The position numbers and the translations under genes are program-made. The notes beneath the pieces are model-generated. The model saw nothing but the letters and a program-made list of their open reading frames with translations, was not told the DNA's origin and did no database searches. Positions 1 through 6,984 of a stretch of 15,386 nucleotides of DNA are shown here, piece after piece (positions within the stretch are counted from its first letter, which is position 1; every line of letters starts with the position of its first letter). This DNA comes from Actinomycetes bacterium (lineage in GTDB: Bacteria > Actinomycetota > Acidimicrobiia > Acidimicrobiales > RAAP-2), in contig JAJZSX010000017.1 of NCBI GenBank assembly GCA_021849435.1, forward strand, positions 1 to 15,386, given 5' to 3'.

Positions 1-342
1 GGTTTTGGTCATCCTCGCGTCATCGATGTCCACGAGTGGCCCGAAGTAAGGATTTGTTGCCGCATTGTTCACGAGGACGTCCAGCGAGCCACAAGTCGCC
101 ACCACCCACGCTGCGAGGTCGATCGCACTTTCACGCGACCCCGCGTGCGACGTGCGGATGAAGACCCGCGACTCGTCAGGGAACGTCGCGCGCGCCGATT
201 CGAGCTGATCGAGGTGGCGCGCCGTGATCACCACGCGGGCGCCCTCGTTCGCGCACGCTCGCGCAATCGCCAGTCCGATACCGCGGCTCGCTCCCGTCAC
301 GAGGACAACGCGGTCCGCCAGTCGACCAGTCTCGCGCGGCAC
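1..342 (-). CDS. Short-chain dehydrogenase/reductase (SDR), N-terminal part, cut by window edge
   Basis: This is the first 114 codons of an NAD(P)-dependent oxidoreductase with a Rossmann fold. It is read from a GTG at 340-342 and stays open to base 1. The cofactor-binding motif TGASRGIG is at residues 16-23 and the structural NNAA motif at about 92-95, both in the classical SDR places. The catalytic Ser and YxxxK lie outside the window, so the substrate cannot be judged. The GTG lies 4 bases after the stop codon of the upstream permease, so the two are almost certainly cotranscribed. The NNAATNPYFGP stretch resembles SDRs of actinobacterial fatty-acid or alcohol metabolism rather than a known pentose dehydrogenase. 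A sugar or polyol role is therefore only suggested by the operon. The class call is firm and the function is open. Confidence 0.85.
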   Translation of the reverse strand, partial: MPRETGRLADRVVLVTGASRGIGLAIARACANEGARVVITARHLDQLESARATFPDESRVFIRTSHAGSRESAIDLAAWVVATCGSLDVLVNNAATNPYFGPLVDIDDARMTKT

Positions 343-346
343 CCGT

Positions 347-1585
347 CTAGCGCGAAGCTGTCGCGCCGCGCCGGGCGACCGCGTCCATTGCCACCGCCAC
401 TAACAAGACCAGGGCCGTAGCTATGTATTGCGTCGCCGCGCTCATACTGATCAGCGCCATACCGTTGTAGATAGTCGCGATCACCAGTCCACCAATCACC
501 GCGTGGATCATCTTGCCTCGCCCACCGAACAGACTGGTTCCGCCGATGACCGCCGATGCCACCGCGAGTAGGACGAGGTTGGGGTCGACGTTATCTGAGA
601 TTCCACCGAGGCGCGACGCATAGATCAGCCCGGCAACACCGGCCGTGAAACCCGTGAACACGAAAGCGAGCAGTCGATATCGGTTGACGTTCACCCCGGC
701 GCGACGAGCCGCCTCGGCGTTGCCGCCGATGGCGTAGATGTAGCGCCCTACCCTCGTACGCGTCAAGATGAAACTCCCAGCCGCGAGCATTGCGATGTCG
801 ACGGGGATTGCGTAGGGCATACCCTCCAACACGATGAAGGTGCCACGATTCCGATTGAAGATCAAGACCAGCACCACACCCGCGATGATGAGCGCCACAG
901 CTTTTGCGATCGTAACGAAATGGGGCACCGAATCGAGTCCGCTCGTACGACGCGACTGGTCTCGCCGCACGATGAGGTAGATCAGTACCGCCAGGCATGC
1001 CAGGACGAAGATCCACGTCCACACTGGCGAGAGATTCGCGTTGACGAGGTCGTAGAGGACCTTCTCCTGCACGGGGATCGTCCCACCCGTCCCCTGACGG
1101 TCAACGAAGAAGATGAGCACGCCCTCCCATCCGAGGAGGCCGGCCAGGGTGACGATGAAGGACGGCAGACGCAGCCTGATGATGATGAAGCCCTGCAACG
1201 TGCCGATGGCAGTGGTGACGAGTATCGCGAGCGGTAGCGCGGCGAACCACGGCCAGTGGAATTGATTGTCGAGCAGGATCACCGCCGTCGTGGCACCAAG
1301 TGCGCTCACGAACCCGACGGACAGGTCAATCTCGCCGAGCAGGAGCAGCCAGATCTCGGCCATCGCCAGCAGGATAAAGATCGTCGCTTGGACGAAGAGG
1401 TTGGTCAGGTTCCCCGAAGAGAGAAAGACGCTGTTGCGTATCTGGAAATAGATGACCAGGACGATGAGCCCGAGGAGAATGGGCAGGAGCCCCTTGTCAC
1501 CCTGACGCAGCCGCTTGAGTTGACCCCGCAATGCACCGTCGGCGTTTGCGCGCACGACGACTGCGGTCTCGGAATTGTCAGACAC
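347..1585 (-). CDS. xylH: Sugar ABC transporter permease, XylH-like (CUT2 family)
   Basis: This is a 412-residue inner-membrane permease of the ribose/xylose importer class. It would form the channel that receives sugar from the binding protein encoded upstream. About ten to twelve hydrophobic segments are visible, starting near residues 34-50 and ending near 388-405. The conserved segment GEIDLSVG follows the second or third helix, and GGTSLFGGRG comes late, as in BPD_transp_2 permeases. The length is close to XylH and greater than RbsC (about 320), with an extra hydrophobic pair in the middle (about residues 190-245). The GTG start is backed by AAAGGA seven bases upstream. It sits 23 bp after the ATPase gene and 4 bp before the SDR. 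Xylose as substrate is inferred from the partner binding protein; the family call is secure. Confidence 0.9.
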   Translation of the reverse strand: MSDNSETAVVVRANADGALRGQLKRLRQGDKGLLPILLGLIVLVIYFQIRNSVFLSSGNLTNLFVQATIFILLAMAEIWLLLLGEIDLSVGFVSALGATTAVILLDNQFHWPWFAALPLAILVTTAIGTLQGFIIIRLRLPSFIVTLAGLLGWEGVLIFFVDRQGTGGTIPVQEKVLYDLVNANLSPVWTWIFVLACLAVLIYLIVRRDQSRRTSGLDSVPHFVTIAKAVALIIAGVVLVLIFNRNRGTFIVLEGMPYAIPVDIAMLAAGSFILTRTRVGRYIYAIGGNAEAARRAGVNVNRYRLLAFVFTGFTAGVAGLIYASRLGGISDNVDPNLVLLAVASAVIGGTSLFGGRGKMIHAVIGGLVIATIYNGMALISMSAATQYIATALVLLVAVAMDAVARRGATASR

Positions 1586-1608
1586 CGAAGAATCCTTTGT
1601 TCGTGTAC

Positions 1609-2445
1609 TTACTTGGCCGAGGCCGCGACATCGGACCGTGAACCACCGGTGGTGATGATCTCGACTGCGCTCGAGGTGTCGTAATTGGCGGCCGGGCCAC
1701 TACTGACGAGCGTGCCGAGGTACATGACCGCGATCCGGTCGGCGACCTCGAAGACGTCGACGAGGTTGTGTGAAATGACGAGCACGGCGATACCGCGAGA
1801 TGCCAGCCGCTTGATCAGATCGATGACCTGAGCCGTCTGCGAGACGCCCAGCGCAGCCGTCGGCTCGTCCATGATGACCAGTTTGGATTCGTGCATGACC
1901 GCCCTCGCCACGGCGATCGCCTGCCGTTGGCCACCCGAGAGCGACCCGACCAACTGACGAACCGACTGGACGGTTGAGACGGACAGCTCGCTCAACACAC
2001 GCTTGGTATTGAGCTCCATCTTGATCTCGTCCAACGTGAAGTGGCGGCTCTCTTCGTGGCCGAGGTACATGTTCTGGACGATGTCGAGGTTGTCGCACAG
2101 CGCGAGGTCCTGATACACCGTCGCGATACCGAGGTTCTCGGCGTCTCGCGGCGTGTGCATCGTGACTTTACGCCCCTCCCAGAAGATGTCACCGCTCGTG
2201 GGTGCGTAGATACCGGCGATGGCTTTGATCAGCGTCGACTTACCGGCACCGTTGTCGCCGATGAGCGCAGTGACCTGGCCGGCTGGAATGTCAAGGTCTA
2301 CGTGCTTGAGCGCCTCAACAGCGCCGAAGCTCTTGGTGATACCCCTCAGACTCAGAAGGGTCGACGACGCGACCCCCGAATCACCGGATACCGACACCCC
2401 ATTTGGGGGCGTGAAGGGACTCGTCGATTCGGGGGTCGTCGTCAT
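1609..2445 (-). CDS. Sugar ABC transporter ATPase with one nucleotide-binding domain (XylG/FrcA-like)
   Basis: This is the 278-residue energy-coupling ATPase of the xylose-type importer. Walker A GDNGAGKST is at residues 63-71, the Q-loop glutamine near 112, the signature LSGGQRQ at 169-175, Walker B LVIMDEPTAALG at 189-200 with the catalytic Glu at 194, and the switch His at 226, so it looks active. Classical XylG, RbsA and MglA carry two fused ATPase domains (about 500 residues). This one carries a single domain, as in FrcA, so it should work as a homodimer. An extra Ser/Thr-rich tail of about 30 residues precedes the domain. No clear ribosome site precedes the ATG, which lies 9 bases after the binding-protein stop, so translational coupling or an internal start (a GTG at codon 17) is possible. 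Confidence 0.9.
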   Translation of the reverse strand: MTTTPESTSPFTPPNGVSVSGDSGVASSTLLSLRGITKSFGAVEALKHVDLDIPAGQVTALIGDNGAGKSTLIKAIAGIYAPTSGDIFWEGRKVTMHTPRDAENLGIATVYQDLALCDNLDIVQNMYLGHEESRHFTLDEIKMELNTKRVLSELSVSTVQSVRQLVGSLSGGQRQAIAVARAVMHESKLVIMDEPTAALGVSQTAQVIDLIKRLASRGIAVLVISHNLVDVFEVADRIAVMYLGTLVSSGPAANYDTSSAVEIITTGGSRSDVAASAK

Positions 2446-2454
2446 CGTTAGGAA

Positions 2455-3684
2455 CTACTTGATCCCGTACTTCGAGCAGTCCTGCGCGTACGTCGGCTGC
2501 GGTGAGCCGGCGACGGTGGGTGCTGCACTCGTGCAGAGCGCCGAAGCCTTGATGACCTTGTCCTTGATGACCGTCTTCTGAACGGTGGACGCCGTCACCC
2601 ACTCAGCAGTCAGAAGGACCGACGGGACCTTCTTCAAGCTGTTGATGGTCGCAACCGAGTCAATCGACGTGCCATTGACCAGACCCTTGGGAGGACGAAT
2701 GCCCGCACGCAGGTAGATCGCCAACGCAGCCGCGGCCTGAGCCTCGAGCCAGATCGGCTTGTAGACGGTGCCGCACTGGTAGCCAGAGATGATGTTCTGG
2801 AAGCCGGTCAGCGTTGCGTCTTGACCCGTGAAGGGAATCGTCTGCGGCTTGAGGCCCTTGCCCTGCAAGTAGCTGATGATCGGCGCAGCGTTCTCGTCGT
2901 TCGGCGTGACGACCGCGTTGATCTTCGGGTTCGCCGTGTAGGCGCCCTGGAAGTCAGTCAGTGCAACCGACGGCGTCCATGTCCCGACGTTCTCAAGCAC
3001 GGTGTTGGCCGAGCCGCTCTTCGTGTTGTAGCCGGCTCCGTTCAGCACGGCATCGTAGCCCTGGGCGAACAACGTGGCGTTGTTGTCGGTGGGTGCGCCC
3101 TTCATGACGTAGACCACCGGGTTGTTGATCTTCCACGCAGTCAGGCACGACAGCATGCCCTTACCGATAAGCGTTCCCACGGCCACGTTGTTGAAGCTCA
3201 CGTAGTAGCTACGTGCGCCACCGAGCGTCAGGCGGTCATAGTCGATCACCTTCACACCACGGGCCTTGGCGTAGGCCTCAATCACCGCACCGGTGGTCGA
3301 GTCCAGCGGGTCGAGCAGCAGCACCTTGGCACCGCGGGCGATGGCCGCCTGGGCGTCGGTGTACTGGGTCGTGTCGCTGCCTTGGGCGTTCTGAATTGTG
3401 AACTGGTTCCCCTTCAGACCAGCTGCCAGGAATGCCTTGCGCAGGTACGGCGCGTCAAACTCGGTGTACCGCGTCGACGTAACCGTGTCGGGCAAAATGA
3501 CCGCAATCGATCCCTTGCCCTTCGCGGCGATGTGCTTCAGCAACTTCATCGTCGAGAAACTCGTGTTGAACGTCTTGTCTGAAACTGTCCCCGCGCTCGC
3601 GGAGCTCACGCCCGGCAGCATGGCAGTCACAAAACTCCCCACCAATGCTACGGACGCGAGGGTCCTCGCTGTTTTGAACTTCAT
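2455..3684 (-). CDS. xylF: Sugar-binding protein of ABC importer, XylF/ChvE-like
   Basis: This is an extracytoplasmic periplasmic-binding-protein-like receptor of 409 residues that delivers a monosaccharide to the permease. A signal peptide is clear: a basic start (MKFKTAR), a hydrophobic core, and a cleavage site of the AxA kind after residue 31 (SSASA). There is no lipobox cysteine. XylF-family marks include YDRL, VSFNNVAVG, TPNDENA and GQDA in the usual order, which favour xylose or a similar aldose over ribose. I chose the ATG at 3682-3684 because AGAAGG lies ten bases upstream; an in-frame TTG at 3691-3693 would add three residues. It is first in the operon binding protein - ATPase - permease - SDR. 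The C-terminal region holds three cysteines near the end, possibly a disulfide. The exact ligand is inferred. Confidence 0.88.
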   Translation of the reverse strand: MKFKTARTLASVALVGSFVTAMLPGVSSASAGTVSDKTFNTSFSTMKLLKHIAAKGKGSIAVILPDTVTSTRYTEFDAPYLRKAFLAAGLKGNQFTIQNAQGSDTTQYTDAQAAIARGAKVLLLDPLDSTTGAVIEAYAKARGVKVIDYDRLTLGGARSYYVSFNNVAVGTLIGKGMLSCLTAWKINNPVVYVMKGAPTDNNATLFAQGYDAVLNGAGYNTKSGSANTVLENVGTWTPSVALTDFQGAYTANPKINAVVTPNDENAAPIISYLQGKGLKPQTIPFTGQDATLTGFQNIISGYQCGTVYKPIWLEAQAAAALAIYLRAGIRPPKGLVNGTSIDSVATINSLKKVPSVLLTAEWVTASTVQKTVIKDKVIKASALCTSAAPTVAGSPQPTYAQDCSKYGIK

Positions 3685-3702
3685 TCTCCCCAACCCTTCT
3701 GT

Positions 3703-3718
3703 GACGTCCCGCGACGTC
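3703..3718 (-). other. Short leader hairpin or paired GACGTC boxes upstream of the xylF-like gene
   Basis: Two GACGTC hexamers (3703-3708 and 3713-3718) lie one helical turn apart and can fold as a 6-bp stem with a 4-base loop. In the mRNA this would stand just upstream of the AGAAGG ribosome site. It could be a stabilising 5' hairpin or two half-sites for a regulator. The pairing is directly visible; any role is a guess. Confidence 0.35.
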
Positions 3719-3721
3719 GTT

Positions 3722-3746
3722 GTTTGTTAAAACTGCATGAACAAAC
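3722..3746. promoter_or_regulatory. Candidate operator: inverted repeat before the xylF-like operon
   Basis: Perfect 7-bp arms, GTTTGTT and AACAAAC, are separated by 11 bases in the 176-bp gap between the Gfo/Idh/MocA gene and the binding-protein gene, about 40 bp upstream of the latter's start. The shape and position suit a transcription-factor site controlling the importer. It differs from the CG-centred LacI palindrome found further right, so a different regulator would be expected. No convincing -35/-10 pair was found beside it. Confidence 0.45.
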
Positions 3747-3860
3747 CGTGATCGGCGTTCGAAGAGCAAGATAGCACCTGAACTTGTGTGTGTACCACCA
3801 CCCAAAGCATTTGCCAGCACATCAAGAGTCGTGGCTCGTGCCCGTTCCACCACAGTCGTT

Positions 3861-4856
3861 TCACGTCGCCTCTGAGCGCGTTCGTAACGTCGGTTCTTGG
3901 AAGGCGAGAACCCGATCCATCGTCTCCATGATCGCGACCGTCTCGTCCAAGGGCATCGTGGGGCTTTCGGTCATGCCGGACCTGATGCACCTCGCCACCT
4001 CGACGGCCTGGTAGTGCAGTCCTCGCCCTTGAGTTGCGAATTCGTGACGGGTCGACTCCCCGGATCGCCGTGTCAACGTAAACGACGTCGGCGCGTAGAA
4101 ATCGCCATCCACGTCGATGCGTGCGTCGGTCCCGACAATGCTCGCGCGCGTCGCGCTGCGTGCGAGCGAGGTGCACGTGAGTACCGCGTGCGCCCCTGAC
4201 TCGTAACCGAACACCATCGACGTCTGCCCGTCGACGCCCGTGAAGCTCGGCGTGACGGCTGCGATCACCGTACTCGGGCGCCCGAGCACCATCGACGCGA
4301 ACGAGATCGGGTAGACGCCCAGGTCAAGTACTGCACCACCGCCCAATTCGGGTGCGAACAGACGAAAGCGCGGATCGAGTTCGAACCACTTGCCGTGGTC
4401 GGCGTGCACGGCGACCACGCCGCCCAGCGCGCCGTTCGCGAGCAGTCCTCGGATCGCTTCAATGTGTGGCAGGAAACGCGTCCACATGGCCTCCATCGCG
4501 AAGAGACCGCGGGCGCGCGCTTCAGCCACGACGCGACGCGCCTCACTCGCGTTCATCGTGAACGCCTTCTCCACGAGCACGTGTTTGCCGTGGGTCAGTG
4601 CAAGCAGCGCGTTCTGCTCGTGCATCGGGTGCGGAGTGGCGACGTACACGGCTTCCACCGTGGGGTCGGCGACCAACGCCTCGTATGAGTCATGACGACC
4701 CGCGACGTTGAACGCGTCGGCGTAGCGATTCATCGTGTCGCTCGAACGCGATCCGACCGCGATGATCACGCCCTCGTCTATCAACGCGAGGTCACGGGCG
4801 AAGGTTTGGGCGATGCGGCCCGTACCCAGGACACCCCATCGAACGGGTTTGTTCAC
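3861..4856 (-). CDS. Gfo/Idh/MocA-family NAD(P)-dependent sugar oxidoreductase
   Basis: This is a 331-residue cytosolic dehydrogenase with an N-terminal Rossmann domain and a C-terminal alpha/beta substrate domain. The dinucleotide site GVLGTGRIA is at residues 8-16. The EKAF motif (96-99) provides the catalytic-region Lys in the family's EKP position, and LDLGVYPI (177-184) supplies the conserved Asp and Tyr. MEAMWTRF (121-128) and LDLGVYP are typical of the branch holding dimeric dihydrodiol dehydrogenase and NADP-dependent D-xylose 1-dehydrogenase. The start is the GTG at 4854-4856, with AAGGGG seven bases upstream; a longer open frame to 4952 has no such site and would add unrelated residues. 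It stands alone between two importer operons on the same strand. Oxidation of an imported aldose is plausible, but the substrate is not proven by sequence. Confidence 0.88.
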   Translation of the reverse strand: MNKPVRWGVLGTGRIAQTFARDLALIDEGVIIAVGSRSSDTMNRYADAFNVAGRHDSYEALVADPTVEAVYVATPHPMHEQNALLALTHGKHVLVEKAFTMNASEARRVVAEARARGLFAMEAMWTRFLPHIEAIRGLLANGALGGVVAVHADHGKWFELDPRFRLFAPELGGGAVLDLGVYPISFASMVLGRPSTVIAAVTPSFTGVDGQTSMVFGYESGAHAVLTCTSLARSATRASIVGTDARIDVDGDFYAPTSFTLTRRSGESTRHEFATQGRGLHYQAVEVARCIRSGMTESPTMPLDETVAIMETMDRVLAFQEPTLRTRSEAT

Positions 4857-4897
4857 TCCAATTCCCCTTGTCTCGCGACGATCTTTCGGTGTCCGAT

Positions 4898-4930
4898 GGT
4901 ACCCGCCTGCAATGTGAATCGCGGTACCCG
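4898..4930 (+). repeat. Pair of GGTACCCG direct repeats
   Basis: GGTACCCG occurs at 4898-4905 and again at 4923-4930, 25 bp apart, in the leader region of the Gfo/Idh/MocA gene. Each contains the palindrome GGTACC. Their place 40-75 bp upstream of the start could suit regulator half-sites, but two short copies can also arise by chance. Confidence 0.3.
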
Positions 4931-4960
4931 TAGTGAACCGTCGCAAGTCCACCTTTCCAA

Positions 4961-4992
4961 CGAACTAACGAACTAACGAACTAACGAACTAA
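4961..4992 (+). repeat. Tandem repeat: four perfect copies of CGAACTAA
   Basis: The octamer CGAACTAA is repeated four times without a mismatch (TTAGTTCG on the transcribed minus strand). It lies about 105 bp upstream of the Gfo/Idh/MocA start, within a 260-bp gap, and is AT-richer than the surroundings. The 8-bp unit is not a multiple of three and is outside any convincing gene. Such arrays can change copy number by slipped-strand replication; an effect on the downstream promoter is possible but not shown. Confidence 0.9.
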
Positions 4993-5085
4993 CCAATCGT
5001 GATGGTGTCACAACTACGGAATTACGATTCGCACGGGCAAATCTTCCGTTCCGAGAGAATCCTTCGGGAAGTGGAGAAGCTACGT

Positions 5086-5110
5086 CGTCAAGCGTTAATT
5101 ATGCTTGACG
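5086..5110 (-). terminator. Hairpin just after the ATPase gene, possible operon end
   Basis: Perfect 8-bp arms CGTCAAGC / GCTTGACG enclose a 9-base AT-rich loop, starting 6 bases after the stop codon of the ATPase gene at 5117. The place fits the end of the LacI-controlled importer transcript or 3'-end protection. No T-run follows on the minus strand, so it is not a textbook intrinsic terminator. As an inverted repeat it could also be a binding site. Confidence 0.4.
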
Positions 5111-5116
5111 TGAGGG

Positions 5117-5875
5117 TCACTCAGATCGAAGTCCGGTGATAGTTCCGAGTAATGATTCGGCGGTAAATTGGTCAGTCGGAGCGTCACGTACCACTGAACC
5201 GAGACGCAAGACCACAATCCGATCGCAAATCTCAAGAATGTGCGGCAACGTGTGCGAGATGAAGATCACGCCGAGTCCGCGATCTCTCGCAGCGCGCATC
5301 ACCGACAGCACCTCGCCCGCCTGGCGCGCACCCAAATGGTTCGTTGGCTCATCGAGGATGATGACTTTCTGCGCCCAGGCGACGGCGCGCCCGATCGCTA
5401 CCGCCTGACGCTGTCCACCAGAAAGTTGTCCGACCGTGCGTTTCGAAGCGTGGACGGCAATACCGGTGCGTTCAAGATCTGCGGCAGCTTCGGCGTCCAT
5501 TTCCTTCTGGGCTAAGAAACCCAGCTTCCCGAGAATGCCTCGCTTCATCTTCTCGCGACCGAGAAAGACATTCGCCCCAATGGTGAGGTCCAGCGCGAGA
5601 CCCGAGTCCTGATAGAGCGTTTCGACACCCGCGAGCATCGCGTCATGGGGCGACTTCCAGTGGCGTTCGACACCGTCGACAATCAGTTCGCCACCGTCAG
5701 GTTGATAGACCCCCGACAGGACCTTGACTAGTGACGACTTCCCGGCTCCGTTGTCACCAACGAGTCCCACGATTTCGCCCGAGTGTATAGAAAGCGATAC
5801 GTCCTTGACCGCTGCGACACTCCCGTAGTTCTTGTAGATGTTCCGTGCTTCGTAAAGCGGGGTGCGGTCACTCAT
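5117..5875 (-). CDS. Sugar ABC transporter ATPase with one nucleotide-binding domain (FrcA/RbsA-like)
   Basis: This is the 252-residue ATPase of the LacI-controlled importer. Walker A GDNGAGKSS is at residues 40-48, the Q-loop near 89, the signature LSGGQRQ at 151-157, Walker B VIILDEPTNHLG at 171-182 with Glu 176, and the switch His at 208. All catalytic residues are present. It has one ATPase domain where RbsA or MglA have two, matching the FrcA arrangement. The D-loop reads TNHLG rather than the usual TAALG of this class, a mild oddity. Its ATG overlaps the permease stop as ATGA (4 bp), so the two are translationally coupled. It is the last gene of the operon before a hairpin and a 260-bp gap. 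The family is secure; the sugar is unknown. Confidence 0.9.
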   Translation of the reverse strand: MSDRTPLYEARNIYKNYGSVAAVKDVSLSIHSGEIVGLVGDNGAGKSSLVKVLSGVYQPDGGELIVDGVERHWKSPHDAMLAGVETLYQDSGLALDLTIGANVFLGREKMKRGILGKLGFLAQKEMDAEAAADLERTGIAVHASKRTVGQLSGGQRQAVAIGRAVAWAQKVIILDEPTNHLGARQAGEVLSVMRAARDRGLGVIFISHTLPHILEICDRIVVLRLGSVVRDAPTDQFTAESLLGTITGLRSE

Positions 5876-6891
5876 ATGTCCGTCCTCGACCCTTTGCGTA
5901 ACGCCTGGAATGCCGCCGCCAAGGCAATCAAGATAGCCACGGCAACCTGATTGAAATTCGGCGAGACATTCATGATGATCAGTCCACTTGAGACGATTGT
6001 CAAGATCAATGCGCCAAGAATCGTCCCGGTTAGCTGCGCTGAACCACCGGTGAGACGTGCGCCCCCGATGACGACGGCGGCGATTGCGACGAGTTCAGTC
6101 CCGACTCCCGCTGATGGGGCGCCCGATCCCAAGCGCATATAGATGAACATGCCGGTCAGCCCTGCAAGTGCCCCTGACAGCACGTAGACCCACGTCAAAT
6201 GTCTGCGAACGTTGACGCCCACCGCGCGCACCGCGAAGGCGTTGGAGCCAATGGCGAAGGTGTAACGCCCGAACTTGGAAAAGTGGAGGTAAAGACCCGC
6301 CGCGATCGTGATGAGGATAATGACGATGTCTGGGTATGAGAAGACGCCGAGTCGCGGCTCGGTGAGCGTGATGGCACCAAAGTTCGAACCGACTGGCGCA
6401 CCGCCGGTCAGCACCAGGCTCATGCCCTCTGCCGCTCCCATCGTGACGAGGGTGGCCACGAAGGGGACGAGTTTGGCGTAATGCATCAACGCCGCATTGA
6501 TCAAACCAATGCCGACGCCGACCCCGAGGCACACCAGTGTGCCGACGCCCAGGACCAGCCACTCCCCGTGCGCCGACAGATGCTCCATCACGATCGCTCC
6601 AACGACGCCTGCGAATCCCGATGCACCCCCGACAGAGAGGTCGATCCCGCCCGTGGCAATCACGAATGTCTCGCCAACTGCGAGCAGCACCAGCGTGCTG
6701 AAGTCGGTGATGTTGTTGCCGATTTCACTGGCGGATGCGAACACCGAGTCGTTGAAGGTGAAGAACATGAAGATCGCGACGAACACGATGAACAACATGA
6801 ACTGCTGATTGCCGATCAGTCGGCGTACCAACGATGTCGGTTCGCCTTCGTTACTGATCGGGGCGATCGATTCACTCGCCGAGTGGGACAC
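5872..6891 (-). CDS. Sugar ABC transporter permease, RbsC/FrcC-like (CUT2 family)
   Basis: This is a 339-residue integral membrane protein that forms the channel of the LacI-controlled importer. It has about nine to ten hydrophobic helices, the first near residues 32-48. The conserved segment GGIDLSVGG lies at about 85-93 and VIGGARLTGG late in the chain, both usual for BPD_transp_2 permeases, and the length matches RbsC. The GTG start is chosen because GAGGAGG stands seven bases upstream, one of the strongest ribosome sites in the window. It is separated from the binding-protein gene by 93 bp holding a strong hairpin, and overlaps the ATPase gene by 4 bp. The ligand cannot be told from the permease. 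Confidence 0.9.
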   Translation of the reverse strand: MSHSASESIAPISNEGEPTSLVRRLIGNQQFMLFIVFVAIFMFFTFNDSVFASASEIGNNITDFSTLVLLAVGETFVIATGGIDLSVGGASGFAGVVGAIVMEHLSAHGEWLVLGVGTLVCLGVGVGIGLINAALMHYAKLVPFVATLVTMGAAEGMSLVLTGGAPVGSNFGAITLTEPRLGVFSYPDIVIILITIAAGLYLHFSKFGRYTFAIGSNAFAVRAVGVNVRRHLTWVYVLSGALAGLTGMFIYMRLGSGAPSAGVGTELVAIAAVVIGGARLTGGSAQLTGTILGALILTIVSSGLIIMNVSPNFNQVAVAILIALAAAFQALRKGSRTDI

Positions 6892-6926
6892 GACCTCGCC
6901 TCCTCATCAAATTGCGGCAACGACAA

Positions 6927-6968
6927 CCACGCCCAACGACGTCCACACGTGGGCGTCGTTGGGCGTGG
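6927..6968 (-). other. Strong intercistronic hairpin between binding-protein and permease genes
   Basis: Perfect 15-bp arms (6927-6941 and 6954-6968, beginning CCACGCCC) enclose 12 bases that themselves pair as CCA/TGG, giving an almost continuous stem of about 19 pairs. It starts 16 bases after the binding-protein stop codon and ends 35 bases before the permease start. There is no T-run, so full termination is unlikely. By analogy with malE-malF and similar operons, it probably stabilises the upstream message so that more binding protein than membrane components is made. The structure is visible; the role is inferred. Confidence 0.75.
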
Positions 6969-6984
6969 GCGCCATTCCCAGCGT

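Noticed and set aside
2821..3582. 253-codon plus-strand open frame opposite the xylF-like gene
   Set aside because: The composition (many Arg, Val, His) is that of an antisense shadow, and the opposite strand has a complete binding protein with signal peptide and ribosome site.
4857..4952. Longer N-terminus for the Gfo/Idh/MocA protein
   Set aside because: The extra 32 residues are unlike the family, lack a ribosome site, and the GTG at 4856 has AAGGGG at good spacing just before the conserved first strand.
4961..4992. CRISPR array
   Set aside because: The units are 8 bp, directly adjacent and without spacers, and no cas genes are near.
4995..5029. AATCGT / ACGATT inverted repeat beside the tandem octamer
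   Set aside because: Six-base arms 23 bases apart are expected by chance in a gap of this size and no promoter supports a role.
1609..5875. Frameshifted or truncated double-domain ATPases
   Set aside because: Each ATPase has one complete set of motifs, a natural end and tight spacing to the next gene; no remnant of a second domain is visible in any frame downstream.
6927..6968. Intrinsic terminator after the binding-protein gene
   Set aside because: There is no T-run on the transcribed strand and the permease gene has no visible promoter of its own after the hairpin, so complete termination would silence the rest of the importer.
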